Assembly (NCBI GenBank): GCA_030447645.1
Contig: JAUJOM010000006.1
Span: 20,302 to 84,301, forward strand
Direction: 5' to 3'
Source: Longimicrobiaceae bacterium
Lineage (GTDB): Bacteria > Gemmatimonadota > Gemmatimonadetes > Longimicrobiales > Longimicrobiaceae
DNA: 64,000 nucleotides
Shown here piece by piece: positions 56,391-64,000 of the stretch. A program made the translations under genes and the position numbers. The stretch's first letter is position 1. Each line of letters starts with the position of its first letter. A model generated the notes under the pieces. The model did no database searches, was not told the origin of the DNA, and saw nothing but the letters and a program-made list of their open reading frames with translations.

Positions 56391-57856
56391 CCACACTGAC
56401 CCAAATTCTGCAGCGGCTCGCCCAACATGGGCTGCTTCGAGGTGAGCACCTGCCGACGGGGGAAGAAGTGATCCGGAACGTGGCCACTGATTCGCGCGAG
56501 GTGGAGCCCGGCACGCTGTTCTGCGCCACTACCGGAACCACGGCCGACAGTCATCGCTTCCTCCCTGAGGTGAAGGCGCGCGGTGCGGTGGCGGCGCTGG
56601 TCGAGCGCCCTGCGCCCGAAGTGGAGCTGTGGCAGGTGCCGGTCGCCGACGGCCGCCTCGCCGCAGCACACGCTGCGGGTGAAGCTTGGGCCGATCCATG
56701 GAATGAGCTTTCCCTCGTTGGGATCACCGGCACCAACGGCAAGACCACCACGGCGGCGATCCTGCGGCACCTGCTGGCTCGGCGTGCTCCGGCCGCCTCG
56801 ATCGGTACCCTGGGCGTGATCGGAGCCGACGGCGAGGTGATTCCGGGCTCCGAGGCGCTCACCACGCCGGGTCCGGTGGATGCGGCTCGCTGGCTCCGGC
56901 GGCTTGCGGATGCCGGCGTGCGCGGTGTAGCCATGGAGGTGTCCAGCCATGCTCTCCACCAGGGGAGGGTCGCGGCGGCCCGATTCGATGCGGCGATCTT
57001 CACCAACCTGAGCCGTGACCATCTGGACTACCACCACACGCTGGATGCGTATCGGGCTGCGAAGCTCCGCCTGCTCAAGCTGCTCAAGCCGGGGGCGGCG
57101 GCGGTCGTCAATGCGGATGATCCCGCCTGGGCGCATGTAGGAGCCGAGCGGGTAGTGCGCTTTGGCAGGGCGGGGGATGTGCGCGCCGAGAACGTGCAGG
57201 CGGGCGCTGGCGGGATGGAAGGAACCCTGGTGGTGCCGGATGGTCGCGCTCCGCTGCGTATTCCGCTCTTCGGCAGCTACAATCTCGCCAACACACTCGC
57301 CGCCGCGGCAGCGCTCTGGACGCTTGGTTGGAGCGCCGAGGAGATCGGCGCCGGACTCGGTACCTTGCCGCAGGTGCCGGGGCGTCTGGAGCGAATGCCC
57401 GGGCCGGCGGGTGCCCCGACCGTCCTGCTCGACTACGCCCACACGCCGGACGCACTCGAGCGCGCTCTCGCTGCGCTGCGCCCGCTGGTACGCGGTACAC
57501 TGGTGGTCGTGTTTGGGGCCGGAGGCGATCGCGACCCCGGCAAGCGGGCGCAGATGGGCCGGATAGCCGCGGCGGGTGCCGACCGGGTGATCGTCACCTC
57601 CGATAACCCACGCACCGAAGATCCGGAGACAATCGCCGACGCGATCGAGAGCGGCATGGGAGATGCACCGCGCCTGCGCCTCCTCGACCGGCGGGAGGCG
57701 ATTCGCCGCGCCGTGATGGATGCCGGGCCTGATGACGTAGTCCTGCTCGCCGGCAAGGGACACGAAGCGTATCAAATCTGGGGTACGGAAAAACTCCCTT
57801 TCGATGAGCGGGCGATCGCCCGTGCACTGTTCGCCGAAATGCAAGGTTCCTCGTGA
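56387..57856 (+). CDS. murE: UDP-MurNAc-tripeptide synthetase MurE
   Basis: 489 residues from GTG 56387, overlapping the ftsI stop. VGITGTNGKTTTAAIL is the ATP loop; SRDHLDYHHTLDAYRAAKLRL and LDYAHTPDALERAL are Mur-ligase motifs. The DNPR motif near residue 406 (SDNPRTEDPE) is characteristic of ligases that add meso-diaminopimelate, so murein here is probably of the DAP type. The open frame extends far upstream into ftsI as a shadow. murF follows with a GTGA overlap. Confidence 0.94.
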   Translation: MTTLTQILQRLAQHGLLRGEHLPTGEEVIRNVATDSREVEPGTLFCATTGTTADSHRFLPEVKARGAVAALVERPAPEVELWQVPVADGRLAAAHAAGEAWADPWNELSLVGITGTNGKTTTAAILRHLLARRAPAASIGTLGVIGADGEVIPGSEALTTPGPVDAARWLRRLADAGVRGVAMEVSSHALHQGRVAAARFDAAIFTNLSRDHLDYHHTLDAYRAAKLRLLKLLKPGAAAVVNADDPAWAHVGAERVVRFGRAGDVRAENVQAGAGGMEGTLVVPDGRAPLRIPLFGSYNLANTLAAAAALWTLGWSAEEIGAGLGTLPQVPGRLERMPGPAGAPTVLLDYAHTPDALERALAALRPLVRGTLVVVFGAGGDRDPGKRAQMGRIAAAGADRVIVTSDNPRTEDPETIADAIESGMGDAPRLRLLDRREAIRRAVMDAGPDDVVLLAGKGHEAYQIWGTEKLPFDERAIARALFAEMQGSS

Positions 57857-59268
57857 GCGAGTTTAGCTGGACGCAGGAAGAAGTAGGGAGCGCGCTGGGG
57901 ATTTCGCCGGAAGGCGCTGGAGGGACATACACGGGGGTCTCCACCGACACGCGGACGGTGGGGCCGGGCCAGCTGTTCGTGGCGCTGCAGGGTGTCAGTT
58001 ACGACGCTCACGACTTCCTGGCCCAGGCTGCTTCCGTTGGCGCGGTCGGCGCCGTGGTGTCGCGCCGCCCGGAGCAGCTTCCGCCAGGGATGCAGCTCTG
58101 GCTGGTGGATGACACGCTTGCTGCCCTCGGAAGGCTGGGGCAGCACCGTCGTCGCGCGCTGAGCGCCCGCGTGGTCGGCATCGCCGGGAGCAATGGGAAA
58201 ACGACCACCAAGGACCTCCTGAAGGCGGCGCTGGGCGGGAGCCTGCGGGTGCACGCCACCTCTGGAAATCTGAACAATCAGATCGGGGTTCCCCTGACGC
58301 TGCTGGCGGCACCGGATGATGCCGAGGTGGTGGTAGTCGAGATGGGAACCAACGAGCCCGGGGAAATCGCCATTCTGGGGCGCATCGTGGAGCCGGACGC
58401 TACCATCATCACCGCGATCGGTGAAGAGCACCTCGAAAAGCTGCGAGATCTGCAAGGAGTACTGGAGGAGGAGCTGGACGCCCTGCGGAGTTTGGGACCG
58501 GAGGGAATTGCCCTGGTCGCCGAAGAGCCACCGGAGCTGCCGGCGCGGGCTCGAGCACTGCTCGCAGGCCATCGAGTGCGCGTCGCAGGATGGGCAGCCG
58601 ATGTGGAGCTGCGCCCCGACGGTGGGGCGGACGGCGTCCAGGTCCTGCCGGACGGCACCACCCGGTGGAGCTGGAGGGGTGTTCCGGTGCACCTCCCGCT
58701 CCCCGGGCGTCACAACATTCGCAATGCTCTGCTGGCGCTGGGACTGGCCGTCGAGTGGGGAGTCGGGCCGGCCGTGGCAGCTCGCGGCCTGGGCCAGGTG
58801 AAGCAGCCGAAGCTGCGTGGAGAGTGGCTGCGGATTGGGGGGATGCGGGTGCTTGCCGACTGCTACAACTCCAATCCCCCCAGCCTCGAGGCCTCGGTCG
58901 ATCTGGTCGCATCCCTTCCGTCGGAGAGCGCCAAGGTGGTGGTCGTGGGAACGATGCGGGAGCTCGGCTCGTCCGCGGAGGAGATCCACCGCCGCTCCGC
59001 GGACGCAATCGCCTCGCGGGTGGGAAACGGAATCGACCGGGTGGTCGCGACCGGTGCCTTCGCCGATGCATTTGCGGGACACGCCGCAGAGCTGCGGGAC
59101 CGTCTGCTGCTCAAGCCTGATCCGCTCGCCGCGTATGCAGCCCTGCAGCCGGATCTCCAGGGTAACGAAACCTTGCTGCTCAAGGCGTCGCGTGGTGAAG
59201 CACTGGAGCGCTGGATTCCCCTGCTCGAGCGCGATTGGGCAGTCCCTTCTTCCACCCCCGAAGCATAA
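57853..59268 (+). CDS. murF: UDP-MurNAc-pentapeptide synthetase MurF
   Basis: 471 residues. VVGIAGSNGKTTTKDLLKAAL is the ATP loop; TSGNLNNQIGVPLTLL and VVVEMGTNEPGEIAIL are MurF-specific. LPGRHNIRNALLALGLA and LADCYNSNPPSLEASVD belong to the central and C-terminal domains. MurF adds D-Ala-D-Ala to the UDP-MurNAc-tripeptide. The frame is intact, and mraY starts six bases after the stop. Confidence 0.94.
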   Translation: MSEFSWTQEEVGSALGISPEGAGGTYTGVSTDTRTVGPGQLFVALQGVSYDAHDFLAQAASVGAVGAVVSRRPEQLPPGMQLWLVDDTLAALGRLGQHRRRALSARVVGIAGSNGKTTTKDLLKAALGGSLRVHATSGNLNNQIGVPLTLLAAPDDAEVVVVEMGTNEPGEIAILGRIVEPDATIITAIGEEHLEKLRDLQGVLEEELDALRSLGPEGIALVAEEPPELPARARALLAGHRVRVAGWAADVELRPDGGADGVQVLPDGTTRWSWRGVPVHLPLPGRHNIRNALLALGLAVEWGVGPAVAARGLGQVKQPKLRGEWLRIGGMRVLADCYNSNPPSLEASVDLVASLPSESAKVVVVGTMRELGSSAEEIHRRSADAIASRVGNGIDRVVATGAFADAFAGHAAELRDRLLLKPDPLAAYAALQPDLQGNETLLLKASRGEALERWIPLLERDWAVPSSTPEA

Positions 59269-59274
59269 CACCCG

Positions 59275-60381
59275 GTGCTCTACCACTTGTTTGCTCCGCT
59301 CAGCCAGGAGTTCATCCTTTTCAATCTGTTTCGCTTCCAAACCTTTCGGGCCGCCGGGGCGGTGGTCACCGCCTTTCTGGTGGCGTTCTACCTCGGGCCG
59401 CCGGTGATCCGGCGTTTACGCCTGCTCAAGGCGGGTCAGGTGGTTCGAACGGACGGACCGCAGACTCACCTTGGGAAGTCCGGCACCCCCACCATGGGTG
59501 GCGTGCTGATCGTGCTAGCCACCGTCATACCGACGCTGCTCTGGGCTGAGCTGACCAACCCCTACACCATTACCGCACTGCTGGTGATCTTGTGGATGGG
59601 CGGGATCGGCTTTCTCGACGACTATCTAAAGATCGTGCGGAAGAAGAGCGAGGGCTTGCGCGGGCGTTTCAAGCTAGTCGGGCAGGGGCTTGTGGGGCTG
59701 GTGCTCGGGATCGTGCTGATCCTTGTCCCGTTCTCGGACATTCCCGCGACCTGGACACAGATCCCGTTCTTCAAGTCCTGGCACATCAACTTTCTTCCCT
59801 GGGTGTTCGTCCCCTGGGTGATGATCGTGATCGCTGGCGGGTCCAACGCGGTGAACCTGACGGACGGCCTGGATGGACTTGCCGCCGGCTTGAGCGCGGT
59901 TGCCGCGGCGACGTTCGGGGTCTTCGCATACCTCTTCGGGCGGGTGGATACCTCCGGCTACCTGAACCTCTTCTACCTTCCCGACGCGGGTGAGCTGGCC
60001 ATTTTCTGCGTGGCACTCTCCGGGGCCTGCATGGGCTTCCTCTGGTTCAACGCGTATCCGGCGGAAGTGTTCATGGGCGATACCGGATCGCTGGCGATCG
60101 GCGGGGTGCTGGCGGTGGTCGCCGTGCTGCTGAAAGCGGAGTTCCTGCTGGCGATCATAGGTGGGGTTTTCGTGGCGGAAGCGTTGTCGGTAATCGCCCA
60201 GTCGATGTACTTCAAGTACACCAAGCGTCGTACCGGCGCCGGCAGGCGGGTATTCCGCATGGCGCCACTCCATCACCACTTCGAGCAGATCGGCTGGCAC
60301 GAGAGCAAGGTAATCATCCGTTTCTGGATCCTGGGCATCGTGTTCGCCCTGATCTCCTTCGCGACACTCAAGATTCGGTGA
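59275..60381 (+). CDS. mraY: Phospho-MurNAc-pentapeptide transferase MraY
   Basis: 368 residues with ten predicted membrane helices. HLGKSGTPTMGGVLI, GFLDDYLKI (catalytic aspartates), NAVNLTDGLDGLAAG, GFLWFNAYPAEVFMGDTGSLA and the APLHHHFEQIGWHE loop identify MraY. It transfers phospho-MurNAc-pentapeptide to undecaprenyl phosphate, giving lipid I. GTG 59275 is the start; murD overlaps its stop by four bases (GTGA). Confidence 0.95.
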   Translation: MLYHLFAPLSQEFILFNLFRFQTFRAAGAVVTAFLVAFYLGPPVIRRLRLLKAGQVVRTDGPQTHLGKSGTPTMGGVLIVLATVIPTLLWAELTNPYTITALLVILWMGGIGFLDDYLKIVRKKSEGLRGRFKLVGQGLVGLVLGIVLILVPFSDIPATWTQIPFFKSWHINFLPWVFVPWVMIVIAGGSNAVNLTDGLDGLAAGLSAVAAATFGVFAYLFGRVDTSGYLNLFYLPDAGELAIFCVALSGACMGFLWFNAYPAEVFMGDTGSLAIGGVLAVVAVLLKAEFLLAIIGGVFVAEALSVIAQSMYFKYTKRRTGAGRRVFRMAPLHHHFEQIGWHESKVIIRFWILGIVFALISFATLKIR

Positions 60382-61748
60382 ATCCCACCCTTGCGGGCGA
60401 AACGATAGGCGTGCTGGGCCTCGCCCGCAGCGGCGAAGCGGCCGCGCTGCTGGCGCTGGCGCACGGCGCGCGGGTGTACGCCAGCGATGCCGCCGACGCG
60501 CCGGCCTCAGCGAGCAGCCGCCGAGCGCGTTCGTGCCGCGGGTGGCGACGCCGAGGTGGGGGGGCATGACGTCGCGCGACTCGCCCGGTGCTCGCGGATC
60601 GTGCTCAGCCCCGGGATTCCGCCCGGCGCTCCCATTCTCCAGGAGCCCGCGGTGGCCGCAGTGCCGCGGGTCGGAGAACTGGAGTTCGCCTGGCGGCTGC
60701 TGGGCGTGCCCACCATCGCCATCACCGGGACCAATGGGAAGACCACCGTCACCGCGCTCGCGGCTCACCTCCTCCTGGGCGCCGGGATCGATGCGGTGGC
60801 GGGTGGCAACATCGGCACCGCGCTGTCGGAAATCGCGCTTCGTGATCCCTGTCCGACCTGGGTGGTGGTGGAGGCCAGCTCCTTTCAGCTGGCCGACACA
60901 CGGGCGTTTTCGCCGGAGATCGGCGTGATCACCAATCTGTCGCCGGACCACCTGGACCGGTACCCGGACGTGGCCTCGTACTACGCCGACAAAGGGCGCC
61001 TTTTTCGCAATGCGACAGCCGACAGCTGCTGGATCTTGAACGGCGAAGATGACGCCGTGCTCGCGCTGGTGGGTGACGCCCCCGGTACTCGCCTGGTGTT
61101 CCGGGTGACCGGCCCTCCGGGAGCGCGAGCGGGGTGGGTGGATCGCCGCGGACCGGCGGCTGACCCTGAGGGTCGGACCCGGTGGCGACGAGCCGCTGGT
61201 TCGGGCCGACGAGCTTGGCATTCTCGGGGAGCACAACGCCGCCAACGCGCTGGCCGCGTCGCTGGTCGCCCGGCTTGCCGGTGCGGATCCGAGCGCCATC
61301 GCCGAGGGATTGCGAAGCTTTCGTGCGCCGCCCCACCGGCTGGAGCCCGTGGTGGAGCGGGACGGCGTCCTGTGGATCAACGACAGCAAAGCGACCAACG
61401 TGGCTTCGACCCGGTGGCGCTGCGCAGCATGCAACGCCCGACGGTGCTGCTTCTGGGCGGCAAGCACAAGGGGAGTCTTACACCGAGCTGCTTCCGGATC
61501 TGCGCGGCGCGCGCGTGCGCGGGGTGGTGGCGTTCGGGGAGGCACGCGAGCTGGTGGATCGCGATCTTGCCCCACACGTGCCGGTCGAGCAGGTGCGAGG
61601 CTCATTTGAAGATGCCGTGCGTTGTGCCGGGGAGCTGGCGCGGAGCGGCGATGTGATTCTGCTTTCCCCAGCGTGCTCCAGCTTCGACATGTTTTCAAAC
61701 TACGAGGAGCGCGGCCGCCGGTTCGCCGAACTCGCGATGCAGGCATGA
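60378..61748 (+). CDS. murD: UDP-MurNAc-alanine D-glutamate ligase MurD (several frameshifts)
   Basis: 457 codons in total, normal for MurD. GTG 60378 gives MNPTLAGETIGVLGLARSGEAAALLAL. After a shift near 60510 come IVLSPGIPPGAPIL, AITGTNGKTTVTALAAHLLL (ATP loop), VVEASSFQLADTRAF and NLSPDHLDRYPDVASYYADKGRLF. Shifts near 61130, 61400 and 61470 join GILGEHNAANALAASLVARLAG, PHRLEPVVERDGVLWINDSKATN, TVLLLGGKHKG and PACSSFDMFSNYEERGRRFA. All MurD motifs survive in order, so base-calling errors are the likely cause. Its stop overlaps ftsW. Confidence 0.92.
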
Positions 61749-62947
61749 GCCCGGCCACCCTTCTCCGCCGCACGGCGGTGCCGCGGCGTCGCCCTTCGCG
61801 CGCCGGGCCAGCGATCCCGCCCCGCGTGGAGCGCGCCGGGCGCGAGGCGTGGGAGGGAGGAGCGTTGCTTCTGCTGACGCTCTTCGCCTTCTCCTTCGGG
61901 CTGCTGGAGCTCTACAGCGCCAGCGGGTTCATGGCCCAGAGCGAAGGGCTGCCGAGCCACTTCTACGCGGTGCGCCAGCTGAGCGGCGCCCTGGCTGGAG
62001 TGGTGCTGACGACTGCGCTCGCCCGCATGGACTACCATCGGCTGCAGCAGTGGGCGTGGCCGCTGCTCGGTGCAGTGGTATTGATGCTGGTGATCGTCAT
62101 CCTTCCCGGCACGGAGTTCATTGCGCCGCGGGTGAATGGGGCGCGCCGCTGGATTCGGCTCGGTGTGGCCTTTCAGCCCTCGGAGTTCGCCAAGGTCGCG
62201 CTGATCGTGTGGACGGCCGCGCTTACGGTGAAGAAGCAGGATCGGCTGCACTCGTTTACGCGTGGGTTGCTCCCGTTCCTGGTCGTCTGGCTCGGCTTGG
62301 CGCTGCTGGTTTTTCTGCAGCCGAATATGTCCGCCGCGCTGCTGCTTGTGCTGCTTGCCGCCCTGGTGCTCTTCGCCGGCGGTGCCCGGATCGGGCACTT
62401 TATCCTGCTGGGGGTGCTCGCCGTACCGCTGGTGTGGCGGCAGATCCAAGGTGCGAGCTACCGCTGGAACCGGATCGTGGCGTTTCTCGATCCCACGGCT
62501 GATCCGGAGGGGGTGAGCTATCAGATCCGTCAGGCGTTGATCGCCGTGGGCTCGGGCGGGCTTCATGGCCGTGGGTTCGGGCAGAGTCAGCAAAAGTTCG
62601 GATTTCTTCCGGAGCCGCACAACGACTTTCTTTTCGCGATGATCGGTGAAGAGTGGGGCTGGCTGGGAGTGGCGGTCGTCGTGGCGCTCTTCGCCGGGTT
62701 CGCCTGGGTGGGATACCGCATCGCGGACCGTGCTCCGGATCAGTTCGGGTGTCTGCTCGCGCTGGGGATGACCAACCTGCTGGTCGTTTCGGCGCTGTTG
62801 CACATGGGTGTCGCGCTGGCGCTGCTTCCCACCACGGGTGTCAGCCTGCCGTTCATGTCGTACGGGCGCTCCGCGCTGCTGGTCGCGTTCGCCGCGGTAG
62901 GCGTGCTGCTCAGCGTGGCACGGGCGAGCCGGGCAGGTGTGCGATGA
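61745..62947 (+). CDS. ftsW: Septal peptidoglycan polymerase FtsW (SEDS family)
   Basis: 400 residues with about ten membrane helices. ARRWIRLGVAFQPSEFAKVALIVW, LVFLQPNMSAALLLV, SYQIRQALIAVGSGGLHGRGFGQSQQKFGFLPEPHNDFLFAMIGEEWGW and LLPTTGVSLPFMSYGRSALLV are SEDS signatures including the catalytic aspartate region of the PEPHNDF loop. FtsW polymerises glycan strands at the septum with FtsI, encoded upstream. The ATG overlaps the murD stop and the frame is intact. Confidence 0.94.
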   Translation: MSPATLLRRTAVPRRRPSRAGPAIPPRVERAGREAWEGGALLLLTLFAFSFGLLELYSASGFMAQSEGLPSHFYAVRQLSGALAGVVLTTALARMDYHRLQQWAWPLLGAVVLMLVIVILPGTEFIAPRVNGARRWIRLGVAFQPSEFAKVALIVWTAALTVKKQDRLHSFTRGLLPFLVVWLGLALLVFLQPNMSAALLLVLLAALVLFAGGARIGHFILLGVLAVPLVWRQIQGASYRWNRIVAFLDPTADPEGVSYQIRQALIAVGSGGLHGRGFGQSQQKFGFLPEPHNDFLFAMIGEEWGWLGVAVVVALFAGFAWVGYRIADRAPDQFGCLLALGMTNLLVVSALLHMGVALALLPTTGVSLPFMSYGRSALLVAFAAVGVLLSVARASRAGVR

Positions 62948-64000
62948 CGCGGGCGGCGCGGGTGTTGTTCGCGGGCGGCGGCACCGGCGGACACCTATAT
63001 CCGGCTCTTGCGCTGGGCGAGGCATTTCGCCGTCGCGATCCCGCAAATGAAGTGTTCTACGTGGGAGCACGGCGGGGTGTGGAGGCGCGCGTGCTTCCGG
63101 ACCGCGGAGTTCCGCACGAGCTGCTACCCTTCGAGCCCATTCGGCGGGAGCGGCCCTGGCAAAACTGGCGCTTGCTGCCTGCCGTCTGGGGATCAGGGGC
63201 GGGGCTTTCCCGCATCTTCCGGGAGTTCCGGCCGAACCTGGTGGTGGGTACCGGTGGCTATGCGAGCGGGCCGGCCGTGGCGTGGGCGCTCTTGAACGGA
63301 GTGCCTGCCGCGGTGCAGGAGCAAAATTCCTTTCCGGGCTTGGTCACCCGCTGGGTGGCTGGGCGGGTACGGCAGATCCATCTCGCCTTTCCCGAGGCGC
63401 GCCGGTATCTACGGCCGGGCGCGCGAACGGAAGTGTTCGAGCACGGCAATCCGATCCAGCCGCCGGACTCCACCATTGATCGGGCCGCGGCGCGGGCGAG
63501 CTTTGGGCTCGGGAATGGACCGGTTGCGCTGGTGGTTGGCGGCAGCCAGGGGGCCCGGCGCGTCAATGCGGCGCTGCTGGACGATCTCCAGGCTGTAAAG
63601 GGCGGCCGGCTACCCGAGCGGCCGGAAGCGCTGGAGATCCTCTGGGCCACGGGGCCGACGCAGTTTGACGAGGTCCAGGCGCGGCTCGCCCCAATGGGCC
63701 TGCCGTGGGTCCACCCCGTTCCCTACATTCAGCGTATGCCGGACGCGCTCGCCGCAGCCGATCTGGCTGTGTCACGCGCCGGGGCGATGGCGCTCGCCGA
63801 GCTGTGCGCCTGGGGTATTCCGTCGATCCTGGTGCCGTTTCCCCATGCAGCCGCCAATCACCAGTACCACAACGCGCTGGCGCTGGACGCTGCCGGGGCA
63901 GGTGTGATGATACAGGAGGATGCCCTGAGTGGCGGCCGGCTCTGGACCGAACTGGTGCGACTCGCGGCGTCCCCGGAGCACCGCGCCCAGATTGCGGCCC
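62944..64000 (+). CDS. murG: Lipid II synthase MurG, cut by the window end
   Basis: From ATG 62944, overlapping the ftsW stop, the frame stays open to the last base, giving 352 residues; only about 20 are missing. RVLFAGGGTGGHLYPALALGEA is the N-terminal GGTGGH loop, VVGTGGYASGPAVAWALL and VQEQNSFPGLVTRWVA follow, and LVVGGSQGARRVN opens the donor domain. VSRAGAMALAELCAWGIPSILVPFPHAAANHQYHNALAL is the UDP-GlcNAc-binding helix. MurG adds GlcNAc to lipid I at the inner face of the membrane, giving lipid II. Confidence 0.95.
   Translation, partial: MTRAARVLFAGGGTGGHLYPALALGEAFRRRDPANEVFYVGARRGVEARVLPDRGVPHELLPFEPIRRERPWQNWRLLPAVWGSGAGLSRIFREFRPNLVVGTGGYASGPAVAWALLNGVPAAVQEQNSFPGLVTRWVAGRVRQIHLAFPEARRYLRPGARTEVFEHGNPIQPPDSTIDRAAARASFGLGNGPVALVVGGSQGARRVNAALLDDLQAVKGGRLPERPEALEILWATGPTQFDEVQARLAPMGLPWVHPVPYIQRMPDALAAADLAVSRAGAMALAELCAWGIPSILVPFPHAAANHQYHNALALDAAGAGVMIQEDALSGGRLWTELVRLAASPEHRAQIAA

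Noticed and set aside
60378..61748. Programmed ribosomal frameshifting in murD, uvrB or secA
   Set aside because: The shifts occur at many different places without slippery sites and in both directions, and these families do not use frameshifting. Base errors explain them better.
59674..61773. A 699-codon open frame on the reverse strand over mraY and murD
   Set aside because: It is antisense to confirmed dcw genes, has strange composition and no recognisable domain.
1..64000. tRNA, rRNA, CRISPR arrays, prophage or defence systems
   Set aside because: I saw no cloverleaf-like sequence, no regularly spaced repeats, and no capsid, integrase, nuclease or toxin genes. The window is a polysaccharide locus plus housekeeping and dcw genes.

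Overview
The window is 64 kb of GC-rich bacterial chromosome from a diderm. It carries lptD, bamD and a complete tolQ-tolR-tolA-tolB-pal-cpoB block, and it ends in a dcw (division and cell wall) cluster. The lptD-hutH-hutU order, the ABC-2 permease fused to an M1 peptidase, a PASTA-bearing FtsI and the bamD-nadD-secA block suggest a Gemmatimonadota-like organism, perhaps near Longimicrobium. That placement is inference from gene content and protein style, not a search. I see no rRNA, tRNA, CRISPR array or prophage.

Positions 1-19600 form a surface-polysaccharide locus: glycosyltransferases, an O-antigen ligase/polymerase, an asparagine synthetase, a sugar aminotransferase, a Wza-like exporter and Wzc-like tyrosine kinase, a PglC-like initiating phosphoglycosyltransferase, a sugar N-formyltransferase, a polysaccharide deacetylase, a GNAT protein, a PglF-like 4,6-dehydratase and a PglD/NeuD-like acetyltransferase. 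Together these could build and initiate a chain on a bacillosamine-like N-acylated amino sugar, then polymerise and export it. Between the dehydratase and the acetyltransferase lies a decayed patch with an rfbB pseudogene lacking its catalytic segments, joined to the 3' half of a second phosphoglycosyltransferase gene.

Positions 20061-34910 hold housekeeping genes, mostly coupled by overlapping start and stop codons: bamD, nadD, secA, radC, a rel/spoT gene, uvrB, tsaE, tsaB, rimI, ssb, a LysM protein, a CcsA/HemX-like membrane protein and hemA. A sugar epimerase (34903-35868) leads into the Tol-Pal block (35865-40687). Next come nrdR and tatC, both truncated and joined to each other, then lptD, hutH, hutU, an ABC exporter with a peptidase-fused permease, and a reverse-strand lipid kinase.

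Positions 53173-64000 are the dcw cluster: rsmH, ftsL, ftsI (with PASTA), murE, murF, mraY, murD, ftsW and murG (cut by the window end). Nearly every junction has an ATGA or GTGA overlap, so the cluster is probably one operon; a promoter-like sequence lies just before rsmH.

Many conserved genes (secA, radC, rel, uvrB, hemX, hemA, tolB, rsmH, ftsI, murD and several sugar genes) are split by frameshifts, most of them repaired by adding one base to a short G or C run. The total gene lengths remain normal. I read these mainly as base-calling errors, so such genes are annotated over their whole extent. Exceptions that look like real or assembly-scale rearrangements are the rfbB/PGT remnants, the nrdR-tatC junction and a foreign-looking segment inside pal.
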